64,000 bases of DNA from Phyllostachys edulis (GCA_036346405.1 CM070548.1:53970279-54034278), one strand, 5' to 3'. Shown: positions 10,186-22,294, numbered from the stretch's first letter. The notes: a model not told the origin generated them from the sequence alone. Translations and numbers: made by a program.

Positions 10186-13100
10186 GAGGATATGTTGAAT
10201 AAGGGCGGAATATATGTACCGTCCATGCATTGATCGCGAGAATCAAGATGTTTAACAACCGAGCGCAGATCGAAGCACACTTGATTCAAGGGTTTCAAAA
10301 GGGTTATACATGTTGGACCACCACGGTGAAGAGCATATTATACAGAAGTCAACGATATGCATATTATACAGAAGTCAACGATATGCCGAATGATGTCGAT
10401 TGTGGTTCCGATTCGGATAGGCCGCACGATGACAATCTAGATCGAGATGCTTAGCGATGCGTAAGGAACCGTGATGAGAGGGAGTATGTTCAATTCGGGC
10501 GTGATGGAGGACTCAGAGAAACCTTTGTTCCCTGCCGCAAGTCGGAATACACAAGGTTGTCATCCGTGCTTAAACCGCTGAAATTGAAGGCAAGCAACGG
10601 TTGGTCCGACAAGAGTTTCACTGAAGTGTTAGGTCTCTTAGCGGACATGCTTAGGAGGGAAATGAGTTGCCCAAAACCACCTACAAAGCCAAAAGGTTCT
10701 TTGTCCATTGGGAATGGAAGTAGAAAGAATACATGCATGTCCGAACGATCGATCCTCTACCGTGAACGAGTATACAAACATGCATGTATGTCCGTGTGCA
10801 ACGATCCCGATACAAGCGAAGAAGCAATCGATGACGACGAGGAATCGAGGTGAAGAAAGGACCTCCTGCTAAGGTGGCGTGGTATCTTCTGTAATTCCCG
10901 CTTGAAGCGGTTTTTGCGAACCCAAAGAATGCAAAATCTGCAGATTGGCACTTCGAGGAGCGTAAGAATGACGGAAAGTTAAGACACCTGCCGATTCCGC
11001 CCAAAGGAGAAACATCGATAGGAGGTTTGCGACTTTTCAAGGAACCGAGGAATATAAGGTTTGGATTGAGTATGATGGAATGAATCCTTTCGTAACATGA
11101 GCAATGACATAGCACTTGGCCCGTGACGCTCAGATCTACAACCTTCCTCCTTGGTTGTGTATGAAGCGGAAGTATATTTTGTTGTCGATACTTATCCAAG
11201 GGCCAAGCAACACGGGAATGATATTGATGTGTACCTAGCACCATTGATGGAAGATCTAAAATACTGTGGATTGAAGGGCAGGTATGGGATGCGTATAAAC
11301 GAGAGAACTTCACTTTACGTTCCTTGTTGTTCTCGCACCATAAATGATTATCCCCTTGCTAATCTGTCTTTGCCGAGTACAAAGGGCCAAAGCCCAGACT
11401 CACCGCTTAGATGATACCGAGAGTGTGTGGCTGAATCACTCACGCAAAACCGTGTACATGCGTCATCGAGGTTCCTTCGAGGGCTCACCCATACCGCAGG
11501 ATGAAGAAACAATTCGACGGAGAGAAGGAGGAGTTCGGCTCCAAGGCATTTAAGCGAAAAGAGGTCTATGATATGGTTAAGGATTTAGATGTTGTGCTTG
11601 GAAAGGGATGTAAATCGAGGACAAGTAAGAAGAACATGTGGAAGAAGAGATCAATATTTTGGGACTTACCTTATTGGGAGCACCTAGAAGTTCGCCATTT
11701 GATCGACGCCATGCATGTAGAGAAGAATGTATGTGGCGACTTGATTGGTCTCTTCATGAACATTCGTGACAAAACAAAGGATGGTGTCAACGCACGGCTT
11801 GACTTGGTTGATATGGACATCGACTGAGTTAGCACCAACAAGGACCGATAAAGGACGAACGTACCTTCCCCGCTTGTTACACTCTGTCCAAGGCCGAGAG
11901 AACCGAATGTGCGGTGCTTGCATGGCGTGAAAGTTCCGTCCGGTTACTCCGCCAACATGAAGAAACTTGTTTCGATAAAAGATTTGAAGTTAATTGGCAT
12001 GAAGTCTCATGATTGTCATGTGTTGATGACACAAATGCTCCTGTTGTAATTAGAAGTATTTTGTCGATCAAGGTCCGAGAGACAATCATGAGGTCAGGTT
12101 ATTTTTTAACACAATTGCTCGAAGGTCATCGATCTCGAAGGACTAGATGCTCGCAGACGAGGTGGTGACGACACTATGTGATCTTGAGATGTATTTCCCT
12201 CCGCTGTTTTTCGATATCATGGTCCATCTCATTGTTCATATTGTGAGGGAGATAAAGATGTGCGGGCCCGTGTTCCTACGTAGCATGTACCCGTTCGAGA
12301 GGTTCATGGGAATTCTCAAGTCATATGTACGGAATCGATCTCGGCAGAGGGCAAGATCGTCGAAGGTTATGCAACCAAGAGGTCATTGAGTTCGCCTCGA
12401 TTACATGGCTCAGGTCGAACCGATAGGTGTGCCTCGATCTCGCCATGAGGGGAGGCTCGAGGGTATCGGGACCATTGGAAGGAAAGCAATCACTCCAAAT
12501 ATGGATGCGTATGCTCAAGCCCATTTCACGGTCTTGCAACACATGGTGAAGTGTCCTCAGATATCGACCAAAGACAAGCGTGCTTGCAACAGCGAATCCG
12601 CTGCGGCGGATGTTTGGATCACGAGACAACACAATGCGGTTCAACCAATGGTTGAAGGAGCGACTTGCTAGGAGCTCGTCAAGTGATATCTTGACATGGT
12701 TGGCAAAAGGGCCAACATTTGAGCTTGTAACATGGCGAGGATCGACATAAATGGGTACACATTCTATACGCAGCTCGGGATATAAAAAGCACTAACGTAA
12801 TAGCGGTGTCCGTGATAGATGCATTCAAGATGCCGATGGGCCGAGGAGCTCCTACTATGGGCAAATAGAGGAGATATGGGAGCTCGACCACGTGCTTTTC
12901 AAGATCCCCTATTTTGGTGCCGTTGGGTCCATCTCCCACGGTGAAGGTCGATAAGCACGCATCACTACCGTGGACCTCGAACGGTTTCGGATACAAAGAC
13001 GAACCATTCGATCAAGCAACCAAGTTGTTCAAGTCTTCTATGTTACCAATCAGGCAAATAAGAAGCGCCACGTAGTTCTTCATGGAAAAAGGAGGATTGT

Positions 13101-13250
13101 CGAGTTGAGAATGTAGTGGACGAGGAAGAATACAATCAATTTGACGAGTTGCCTCCTTTCGAAACGGCATAAGGGTCGAGGAAGAAGAACATGACGAAAC
13201 TAGCTACATCTGCCGTCGATCATCATGAAGGGCTAATTTTAAAGATTAAT
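10186..13250 (+). pseudogene. TNP2-type CACTA transposase (decayed)
   Basis: Domains occur in the family order. A transposase-associated N-terminal part reads 'RAQIEAHLIQGFQKGYT' (about 10260-10310). A linker 'LKASNGWSDKSFTEVLGLL' lies at about 10575-10635. The TNP2 core includes 'GNDIDVYLAPLMEDL' (about 11215-11260), 'LDDTESVWL', 'MVKDLDVVLGKG' and 'KRSIFWDLPYWEHLEVR' (to about 11700). A DUF4218-like part reads 'PLFFDIMVHLIVHIVREI' and 'PFERFMGILKSYVRNR' (about 12190-12345), then 'GVPRSRHEGRLEG'. A DUF4216-like tail reads 'KKRHVVLHGKRRIV' (about 13060-13100) and 'YNQFDELPPF' (about 13130-13160). TNP2 cuts and joins the element ends. Many single-base frame shifts show it is dead. Confidence 0.88.
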
Positions 13251-13259
13251 TGAACAATG

Positions 13260-13446
13260 TGTGTATATGTATATACATTTTGATGAATGGTTAATTTTAG
13301 TTCATTTGAGTTAATTAATTGATTTGTACTGTGAAATGGATGTGATTGTTTCTCAAATGAATGTGAATTGGATGTATATACATGTACTTGTTGTCTTTTC
13401 TGCTTGTTTCAGAGGGCATGGCTAGCATTTCCTGAGGCTAGCTAAT
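13260..13446 (+). repeat. E1 3'-UTR-like direct repeat, copy 1
   Basis: This stretch ends in GAGGGCATGGCTAGCATTTC and GAGGCTAGCTAATAA. The same arrangement ends at about 17600, after the second gene of E1. It is preceded in both places by AT-rich sequence with 'AATGAATGwGAATTGGATGT'. It probably represents a duplicated 3' UTR/polyadenylation region. Confidence 0.7.
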
Positions 13447-13484
13447 AAACAGATCGATCTAGATATTAACCAATACAAAATAAT

Positions 13485-13825
13485 ATCACAGATGGTTTGA
13501 ACTACAGACCGTCTCACATGTATATCACAGACGGTTGTTTATCAAAACCGCTCATGCTATATATATATCATGAGCGGTTGTTTATTAACACCGTCTGTGA
13601 TACATCATATATCACAGACGGTTCTAAGTTAGAACCGTCTGTGATACATCACATATCACAGACGGTTGTTTATTAAAACCGTCTGTGATTCATCACATAT
13701 CACAGACGGTTGTTTATTAAAACCGCTCAGGATATATCGTATATCACTGCAGCGGTTCTAAGTTAGAATGCGTTTGTGATAGTAGTATATCATGACGGTT
13801 CTAATTTAGAACCGTCGTGATGTCC
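13485..13825. repeat. E1 internal subterminal-type repeat array
   Basis: About 340 bases of alternating ATCACAGACGGTT and AACCGTCTGTGAT units lie in the middle of E1, between the TNP2 remnant and the second gene. A leader with 'CTAGGGTTTGCTGC' and a CG-rich stretch follows, just as after the left-end array. No CACTA terminus is visible here. It may be a second promoter/TNP-binding array or the fusion scar of two elements. Confidence 0.75.
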
Positions 13826-14359
13826 ATCCCTATTTACATTCGGACTCTAGCTAGGGTTTGCTGCTACCGCACTCTCAAACGATTAAGTTTCTCAACTCCT
13901 CTCGCTCCTCCTCCCCGAGCCTGTCGCCACCGTCCTCGACGCCTCCTCGAGCCGGCCTACTCTCTCCCGATCCTGTCGACGCCGCCTCCTCCTCCAGCCC
14001 GCGCCTCCCCGAGCCCACCGAGCCTCCTCCTCTGACCCGTGGCGCCTCCCGAGCCCACGCGCCTCGCTTCGAGCCGCCGCCTCCTCCTCCTCGAGCCGTG
14101 GCGCCGCCTCGGCCGCCGCCCTCTTTGATCGTCTTCGTCCTGCTCGTCCAGTCTCGACGCCTAAAGGTAACCAATGCCGAAGTTACCGATCGACCCCACG
14201 CCTCTTTCCCTAACTATTTCTATCAATAATCTGTCATGGTCCTTCATGATAATTGTACATGTTTTAGGAATTTGTATTTGTTCTAGTCATTATTCATATG
14301 GTATTTGTTTTGATATCTCCATCGAATACATTGCAATGATAATTCTATTTCTTGTGAAG

Positions 14360-17300
14360 ATGTCTTCCGCTCATTACGAGTCATCGCGCCTCATGTGTCT
14401 CGATGATGCACCATCCTCTCGAACAATATCCAACCATGTAGAAGAAGAGGAATATCGAAAAGGCCCACGGCCGATTTACCATCACACAGAGGTCGATCAG
14501 GACCCTATCAATCCTCGCCGAAAGCGGCGTCCGCGATTCCGGAGAATGGTCGGAATAGTTGCACGGAACGGGTCAAGATCACCTATGATTCGTGGAAGGT
14601 GGTGCCCGACCATCGAAAACCGCCACTGTCTTTGGCGGAAATTTCGTGATCGCTCGAGATCCCTAAGAACTCCCGACTCCGGCGACGACACGCGTTGCTA
14701 CAGCGTGCAAAGCGTGGAAGAACTTCAAGAGCATGCTTGTCAAGAACTACGTGGAGAAGGATCTGCCGCCTTCCACAAGTATCTATTCTTGGAAGAGTCT
14801 GGCCGAAGTTTGTGGCGAAGAAGACGACAGATGAATTTAAGAGTGAAAGTGCGGCGCACACGCCCTCCAGCAAAAACAAGCACCCCCATAGACTCGGCAT
14901 TGCTGGTATGCGGGTAAAGCCCCGATATGGAGGGATCAGAACAGCGAGAAAGCGGCTTGAATCTCTCCTGCTATTTCGAGATCACTAATGTGCGCTACCG
15001 ACAAAGTGGTTATTTGCGAGGTTATGTATTCGCCCACGGGAAGTGTACTTTCCAAACCCCAAGACCGTGAAGTGTCCCAACGCTCGTAAGATATCGAACT
15101 ACCTAGTTTGTAATTACTCCATAACTTCATAGGAAGTGAAATGACATGTCGGGCTATATTGCGATAACGTTGAGTGCACAATCTTCCCAAGGCTCATTCC
15201 AGCAGATAGGGAGAAGATATACTCTCTGCGGCCCTAGGAAACAGTGAGCATCCGGTCGCACGAGAGGCGCCGGTGTTTTTGTTACATGGGAACAATGGTT
15301 CCAAGCGACTCGGATCGCATCGAGTAGGAAGAGAGCCAAAGCCGAGCACGATGCAAAGCTACGAGAGGATCTTCGCATCCCTCGAGATGAGCTCATCGAA
15401 AAATTCAATCAATCCTTTGAGGAAAGGATTAAATGCTCGAGCAAAAGCAGATAGAGACCTTTGAGGAAAGGATTAAGGGATTGCAAATGCCAAGTCGGTT
15501 GGAAGCCCTACCCCTACTACCGCTAGCCCCCCAAACATCCGAGTAGTGCGCGTCAACCCTAACCCTACCACAATAGGTGATGACAGATTTTCCGTCGATG
15601 ACATCCGGTAATAATTATTATCTCCGAATGCTCAATCCATTGATAGGCTGTTGGAGTAGCTAATTTTGTATCGTTATGTACGTGAGGTGGCTACGGCGCA
15701 AGCTCCAAGTGAGATATGTCTCTGTTGCCCTAGATGTCGCTTGGGGCTGTGTATCCATCCCAGATTTCGGAGCTTTGGTGCACAGTGCAAATCTAGCGCC
15801 GGTTTTATAAAAGTGAATGTGGACGGTGTTTGTGCCAATTTCGAGGCCGCCTCGCTGAAAATTCCCCAAACGATGAGGTCATGACTCTAGGGCAAGCCGT
15901 TGGAACATTCATCCAAAGGGCCCAAGGAGGACATCCGCCGAGCTACCGCTCGGTGTCAACTTCACGGAATGTCTGCTTGAACGGCATCAAGTCCACGGAC
16001 CGATCCGACCGGCTACTCAGACCGACATGGTAAGGGCCCGCGATCACATGCATCTACACTCGTGCTCACCGACTCTTGTGAAGTCGACCTATACAAAGCG
16101 AGGAGAAGGGCAAGGGCAAATCAAGACGATCGAGTCCTCTCCTAATATCCCCTTCTTGTTGGCATTCGAAATACAAGCGGGTGAGCCGCTGCTCGAGAAG
16201 TTAGACAGCCCTACCCTAGGATTTGGATTGCACGGAATTGCATGCATGGTACATGGAGCAGTCCAACAAGCGGTTGATCAACGATGCTCGGGTGTCACCG
16301 CCAAGTTCAAGGAGCATCATTTTAACCACGTGTATCAAGACGTTGTCTTCACGGTGACCTTCGACGACTTGTTCGTCTCTTCAACCTCGACGAGCTCGAC
16401 GCCTCAATCATACGATGCCGACAATCGTAAGTGTGTACAATCACGGTCAATGTTCGTAATATCGATAAATGTTATATATAACTCCTAGCTTTTGTATAAT
16501 AGATACATGATCTCGTGAAGCCAAAGAAGGAAATCACCGTAGGTTTCTCGACCCACACGTTGTCTCCGAGCAAAGCATCACGGCGAATGCAACATTCGCC
16601 GAGAATTACGTTATAGATTTTTTCATGGCTCACCGCAACAAGGAATTCATACTTTTGCCCTACAACCGTAAGTAAGTAGTGTTGCACCACCGCTATACTT
16701 GTTGATTTGTACTTTATAAGCAACACTAACTTAGGTTTAATGACCATGCCGACATACCGTAGGTTCCATTGATTCTAATTGTAATTATACCAAAACGAAA
16801 TACGTAATATACCTAGATTCCCTACAGAGGGCCACTCACAACTTCACGACTATCCGGAGTTTAATCATCGTAAACACATTTCCTCCATAGAAACTCTATT
16901 GTAGTCTTTCCTTCCTTTGCAATGGCTAAGGCTAACTTCTTGGAGTCACGAGGGTGTTCGACGTGTTACATGCTAAAGGATGGAATATCAAGGAAGGACG
17001 CCGCAACATGATCAAACATTCCGGTGACTTGCTAGCTAGTACACATTAATCCTATATAACACTTCGTAGCAATGCCTCTCGAACTAACCAATTCTATTTT
17101 TGCGGTTACCAAAGAAATGGCGCCGCAACGTCTGTGGATACTATGTTTGCCACAACATGCAACTACTCATCGGTTCGCGATCACCAATGATCCTCGGGTT
17201 TGTCAATCTTTCAACAATTATTTCATATATACTTACCAATTTATATAAGCCCTAATTTAACCTTCATATCGACAAAGTTGCGAACATCATTGAAATCGTT

Positions 17301-17400
17301 GGAACAGAGCGAGCTCATAAAAATTCGATCACACCTTGCGTCATTCCGAATGCATGTGTCATAAATCCAAATGGGAGTTTCCACGGTGTAGCGTATTGAA
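14360..17400 (+). pseudogene. Second E1 gene: TNP1/transposase_24-like plus Ulp1-like protease part (decayed)
   Basis: A plausible start ATG lies at 14360 ('MSSAHYESSRLMCLDD'). Around 14720-14930 several frames together give the TNP1/Ptta-type pattern, including 'VKNYVEKDLPPSTSI' and 'PHRLGIAG'. The TNP1 family binds subterminal repeats. Further on, 'YVIDFFMAHRNKEFILLPYN' (about 16609-16668) and 'VCGYYVCHNMQLL' (about 17130-17165) match the C48 (Ulp1-like) cysteine peptidase often fused to plant CACTA proteins; the Cys in CGYYVC is the usual nucleophile position. Intervening frames are broken. The Ulp1-like assignment rests on these two motifs only. Confidence 0.7.
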
Positions 17401-17439
17401 CTTGATTGAGATAGATTGAACATAATGGTACATGTGTGT

Positions 17440-17602
17440 AAATTAATGTACATTAATGGTTAAATTTAGTTAATTGATTTGTGAATTGATGTGTGCTTGT
17501 TTAGAAATGAATGCAATTTTGATGTGCTTCGAAATGAATGAGAATTGGATGTGCTTGTTTCAGAGGGCATGGCTAGCATTTCCGAGGCTAGCCAATAAGC
17601 GT
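17440..17602 (+). repeat. E1 3'-UTR-like direct repeat, copy 2
   Basis: The second copy of the block described at 13260-13446 ends with GAGGGCATGGCTAGCATTTC and GAGGCTAGCCAATAA. Here it directly precedes the right subterminal array of E1. Confidence 0.7.
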
Positions 17603-17634
17603 AAATAGATTTAGCAATGCAAAAGACTACCCGC

Positions 17635-18085
17635 ACACGACAGTCATGATGAAACCGTGATGATAGTCGACTACCACGCAGCGATGCGTATATGAAACCG
17701 CTCGTGATAGATCATCTATCGCACGGTTTCATATACGCATCGTCTGTGGTAGTCGATCATCACGCACGGTTTCATCTACGCATCGCTCTGTGGTAGTCGA
17801 CTATCACGCACGGTTTCATCTACTGCATCGCGTGGTAGTCGACTATCGCTGACGGTTTATCTACACGACCGTGCGCGGTAGTCGAATATCGCGACGGTTT
17901 TATCTACGCATGCTCGGTAGTCGATTATCCGAGCACGGTTGCATCTCTGCACCGCCTATGATAGTATGTATTACGAGCGGTTCGAAAACCGCTCGTGATG
18001 ACCATTAGCATTATCGACCCATAAACTCGGGCGGCTCACTTTAACCGTCGTGATGGCGCGGAACCGTCAGTAAAGGCCTTTTTCG
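17635..18085. repeat. E1 right subterminal repeat array
   Basis: Units such as ATCACGCACGGTTTCAT and GGTAGTCGACTATC alternate in both orientations up to the right terminus. Copy-to-copy variation is high and mainly consists of one- or two-base differences. Confidence 0.75.
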
Positions 18086-18093
18086 TAGTAGTG

Positions 18094-18410
18094 CACTACT
18101 ACAAAAAGGCTAATATCGACGCCTCATCACGCAGCGGTTGACCAAAACCATTCAGATACATTCAATCACGTAAAGTTTTGTATTAGAGACCGCTCGTGTT
18201 ATCGGGCCGAGCTAAAACCGCTCAGTGAAGAGGTAATATCACGCACGGTTCATGTTGAAAACCGCTCAGGATACTTCATGCAGCGGTTCTTGTTAATAAC
18301 CGCTCGTGATAATACTACATATCACGCACGGTTTTCAACAAGAACCGCTCGTGATATTATTACATATCGCGCACGGTTTTTTGTTATAACCGCTCGGATA
18401 ATATCGCCAC
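18094..18410. repeat. E2 left terminus and subterminal array
   Basis: CACTACTACAAAAAGGC at 18094 is the left end of E2, rebuilt by the CAC duplication that E1 made. It is followed by GCGGTT/AACCGC units in both orientations to about 18405. Confidence 0.8.
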
Positions 18411-19115
18411 AGCTCCATGGTGAGTTTCTTCGTCGCCGATCGCGCTCGTTCGCCGCTATCCACTTCGCTCCCGATCGTCTCTTCGCCTCGATGTTCAATT
18501 TATTCCTTGTTTTATAAAAAGGATCATCCGCCATCCAAGATGATCATCCCCATACATATTTATAAAAAAACAGAAATGGTCGCCTCTTCCTTGTCGCCGC
18601 ATTGATGGCCTTCCGCCGCGACTGCACAAGCACCTCTTTCGATTGCACGTTGAACTGGTTGCGGAAGAACACCGCTTGATCAATGTTGTCTTCACTCCTC
18701 CGCCGCGGAGAATTTGTCGAGCAGTGACGCCACCTTCCGCCGCCTTGACATCCTTCTCCGCCGTGTTCACCAACCGATCTCCCACTTTCATGAAGTTTAC
18801 CACGCCATCGATGAAGTCCTCCAAACGACGCAGCACGCCTCCAAGGGGCTTGCCGCCACTTGATCAGGCAGAATCGAGGCGGCATGCGCATCGAAGTCAA
18901 CCAGCCGAGATCCTCAAGCAAGGAAGAGAGCCTATGGGCTCAATTCTTCTTGGTCCAACAAACCGAGGGTCTTCAAAGACACTTGAACGAGCCAAGAAGC
19001 GGTGGACGATTTCGTGCTTCATTCGCCGATGATCGAGAACCGTCCCGGCCGACGCTGCCGCCTATGAAGTATTGAAGACGGAGATAGCGGCCTACCTCCG
19101 CCACTAGAAAAATTT
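18411..19115 (+). other. E2 internal CG-rich region, coding-like but unrecognised
   Basis: The sequence after the array is CG-rich and contains CATGGTGAGTTTC near 18418. One frame around 18725-18845 reads 'FRRLDILLRRVHQ', which looks protein-like. I do not recognise a family. It may be the first gene of E2 or a captured fragment. No frame is open across the whole segment. Confidence 0.3.
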
Positions 19116-19256
19116 TGTTTATTTATAGGTTTCTACTTTTTTTAATCTTTTTAGTTTAACCCACTGCTTGGCCATATATATATATGAAAATTACAAAATG
19201 AAAAAAAAAAAGTTTGGAGGTGAAGTTACTATATTAATTATATGTTGAATTATTGC

Positions 19257-19393
<137 letters not shown>

Positions 19394-19468
19394 GGAAAAA
19401 CAAAATCTAGTTTGGAGGTGAAGTTACAATTAATATTAATTATACAAGAGACGGTTTAGTGGAACAAA

Positions 19469-19511
<43 letters not shown>

Positions 19512-19513
<2 letters not shown>

Positions 19514-19874
19514 AAAATGGTATGAGATTTGGGAGTAATGCATCTCACCTTCATATACCACTTAAATTGTATGATGATACATCTTTATCTATTTAAGCAT
19601 ACTCAATAATGATTATAAGATACCCCAAAGTGAGTTCTATAACAAAATCATTAAATTTCACTTTTATAGCAAAATTTGTGTATATACTTTTTTATATATG
19701 AAAAAGGGTATATAGCAAAAACAAAGGGCTTCAATGAAATTTTTTCAATTAAAGTCGTATTGGAGTATCTTATAATTGGTATTTAAGTATTCGAAAGTGA
19801 TAAAGAAGTATAATATCTGCGTTTATGGTATATTGAAGTGGGAGTACATACTCCCTGTGAGTACTAAACGGACG

Positions 19875-19879
<5 letters not shown>
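19512..19879. mobile_element. Micron-like insertion within a (TA)n tract
   Basis: About 370 bases of non-repetitive AT-rich sequence lie between (TA)n runs on both sides (19475-19511 and 19880-19911). Near the ends, CTTCATATACCACTT (about 19550) and its approximate complement TGGTATATTGAAGTG (about 19827) face each other. Micron elements of rice are described as roughly 400 bp insertions in (TA)n microsatellites. Size and site fit, but I cannot align to a reference. Confidence 0.45.
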
Positions 19880-19916
<37 letters not shown>

Positions 19917-20029
19917 TATAGTTAAAGCAAATTTTCAAGAAGATTTAAATGACAAAATTGACATATAAACATGTAATTTCTTCATGTCATGTAAGTGTAT
20001 CTACAAGATAAATATACTTGAGAAAAACC

Positions 20030-20155
20030 ATATCACTGACGGTTCCATAATGGAACCGCTCAGTATGTTCTTATATCACGACGGTTCCATTATGGAACCG
20101 TCAGGATAATTATCACTAACGGTTCGTTAATAGAACCGCTCGTGATTAGTCTCTT
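20030..20155. repeat. E2 internal subterminal-type array
   Basis: Units such as ATCACGACGGTTCCATT and AATGGAACCGTCAG recur about 2.2 kb before the right end of E2. A leader-like sequence with two copies of TAGGGTTTG (about 20175 and 20219) follows. E1 has the same layout, so this seems to be a shared design of the family or a fusion trace. Confidence 0.65.
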
Positions 20156-20820
20156 TATTAGTACGAGCCCGCCGCTAGGGTTTGTGCTCGCCCTAACTCT
20201 CGTCACTCCCAGCCCGCTTAGGGTTTGCGCCGCTTTAACTCGCCACCGCCAAAGACATTTACTATGTTCCTCCGCACTCGACGCCACCGCCGAACCCGTC
20301 ATTGCCGCCGCCGCCGCCCAACCTCCCGCCGCCGCCACGGGTTGTGATATTACTTTACACCGCGTAAACACTGCACGATAGTAGTGTCTTTCGCAGTTGT
20401 TAGGGTCGTGCCACAACCACGGTGACGCCGCCACCAAGCCACCGGCTTGGCCGCGTGTCGCCTGCTTACGCCATGGCTTGGTTCTCCTGCTCGGCCTCAA
20501 GGCCGGGCCGGGCCGGTCTTTGCTTTCCCATCCTTCCTCTATTCTCCTCTAGATCTATTAGCTTAATGTCTTATGTTGAGTTTGATTTTTATGCTTGAGC
20601 CTTAAGTTGTGTCCTCGATGTTTGTGTGATTTATGCAAGATGAAGGAGATGGATGAGGGTTGTGTCTGGTGGTGGGTCGCCACCGTGGTTGGCTTACAGA
20701 TCGAGGTATCACCCTACCTTACTCCCTCTTTGTCTCTACCCGCTTGCTCTTGTGATGAAAATGGCTAGTGCTCAGTGTGGTGGTCGGGTTTGGACACCCT
20801 TGGTCTTGTCTGTTGAACCG
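20156..20820 (+). other. E2 second transcribed-region candidate, unrecognised
   Basis: The sequence contains CG-rich codon-like runs (20220-20345, 20400-20500) and a possible splice donor GAGGTATCACC near 20703. No domain is recognised. It occupies the place that the second gene has in E1. Confidence 0.25.
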
Positions 20821-20822
20821 CT

Positions 20823-20975
20823 TCAATGATGTTAATAGTCTTATGCTGAAATTGAAGTGATAATTAGTTCATATTAATAGTCCCCTTGCTCTGTGATGTA
20901 ATGATGTTAATAGTCTTATGCTGAAATTGAATTGATAATTAGTTCATATTAATAGTCCTCTTGCTCTGTGATGTA
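20823..20975. repeat. Tandem duplication, about 76 bp x 2
   Basis: A unit running from TGATGTTAATAGTCTTATGC to CTTGCTCTGTGATGTAA occurs twice in a row, with only one or two base differences. It looks like a recent local duplication inside E2. Confidence 0.85.
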
Positions 20976-21400
20976 AACTGAGGGCTATTGGTGTATGTGC
21001 ATTCTATGCATCTTGCTTAGTTCATGTTGTGGGTTCGGATGGTGCTTGATATGTTATGACTTATTGGGTTGTTGATATGTATGAGCTGTTGATATGTTAT
21101 ATTGTTGTGACTTATGACTTATTCAGAAGTGTCAAGTGTTGTCTGCTATTGATAGTGGAAACTTGCTTGGTGAACCATGGGCTGTTGATATGTATGATTG
21201 ATGATTTGCAAAAATAGATGTATAGAATGTGTGATATGTATGTTATGACTTATTTGTCGATTTGACATTTTGTCAAGATGTCATCTGTTGCTTCTCGCCA
21301 TTCATTTCACATTTGTCTGTGTAACTGTGTTCATGCAAGTCAAGTTCTCTATCTTCGCCCTAGGTACGCCGTCCTACCATTCCATTCCTAATCTTTTCTC

Positions 21401-21438
21401 TATAAAGTCTCCAGCGGTGGTGCTTGTGCCTTTTAAAT

Positions 21439-21478
<40 letters not shown>

Positions 21479-21830
21479 GTATTATTCAGAGTCCCTTAGC
21501 CACTTTTTGGGGGGGTCGCGTCCATGTGACATGAGGAAGAGGAAGCGACAACCGGGGCAACCTCATTGAGCCCTGCAAATTTAAAAATATGCTGCTTGAG
21601 CGTCAAGACATCTAATTACTTGGTTGCTAATACAAGATGCCAGGTACTGTTAAGAAAGTGGCATCTTGGGAAGTGGCATCTTTAGCAACCAAGTAATTGG
21701 ATGTCCCGACGCTTCAGCAACCAGATTTTTAAATTTGTAGGGGCTCAATGAGGTTGCCTCGGTTGTTGTCTTCTTCCTCATGTCATGGGGACGCCACTCT
21801 AAAGTGGCTAAGGGACTAGGAACAATAGAA

Positions 21831-21919
<89 letters not shown>

Positions 21920-21962
21920 CCGTTTTAAAGGCACAAGCAATACCGCTGGAGACTTTATAGTG
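21401..21962. repeat. Long foldback (inverted repeat) inside E2
   Basis: The outer arms are CTATAAAGTCTCCAGCGG..GCTTGTGCCTTTTAAA at 21400-21437 and TTTTAAAGGCACAAGC..CCGCTGGAGACTTTATAG at 21925-21960. Inside lie (TA)n tracts. Further in, CCCTTAGCCAC and GTGGCTAAGGG face each other, as do CATGAGGAAGA and TCTTCCTCATG, and CCAAGTAATTGG-type sequences. The centre is near 21645. The whole can fold into a stem of roughly 250 bases per side. A related foldback lies in E5. Confidence 0.85.
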
Positions 21963-22294
21963 AAGAGTCATCACAGACGGTTTCAACCACAAACCGTTTG
22001 TGATATATAGATATCATGCATTTGGTGGTCAAACCGCTCTGTGATATATAGTCATCACAGATGGTTTCACCACAAACCGCCTGTGATATATAGATATCAT
22101 GCGGTTTGTGGTCAAACCGTCACGTGATATATAGTCATCACAGAGCGGTTTGTGGTGAAACCGTCAGGTAGTATGCATCATGAGCGGTTTGGCTGCTCGT
22201 GATGACCTCATCATCATCGACCCATAAACTCGCACGGCCAAGAAACCGCTCGTGATGTCGTTGGAACCGCTCGTGAAGGTCTTTTTCAGTAGTG
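21963..22294. repeat. E2 right subterminal array and terminus
   Basis: ATCACAGACGGTTT and AAACCGTCTGTGATATATAG-like units alternate up to the terminus CAGTAGTG at 22294. Confidence 0.8.

Larger units (their letters stand above)
9098..18093 (+). mobile_element. CACTA transposon E1 (inner), 9.0 kb, carries transposase remnants
   Basis: The left terminus is CACTACTACAGAAATGC at 9098. The right terminus is AAGGCCTTTTTCGTAGTAGTG, ending at 18093, a good inverted match. The target duplication CAC lies at 9095-9097 and 18094-18096 and is the first three bases of E2. Inside, on the plus strand, are a decayed TNP2-type transposase (about 10190-13250) and a second gene with TNP1-like and Ulp1-like parts (about 14360-17400). 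The coding frames are heavily disrupted, so this copy is unlikely to move by itself. Confidence 0.9.

Noticed and set aside
10681..11313. 210-codon minus-strand frame
   Set aside because: It is the shadow of the TNP2 transposase remnant on the plus strand, which has clear family motifs.
13485..13825. Regular repeats with spacers that could suggest a CRISPR-like array
   Set aside because: Units occur in both orientations with variable spacers and match CACTA subterminal repeats; the genome is a plant.
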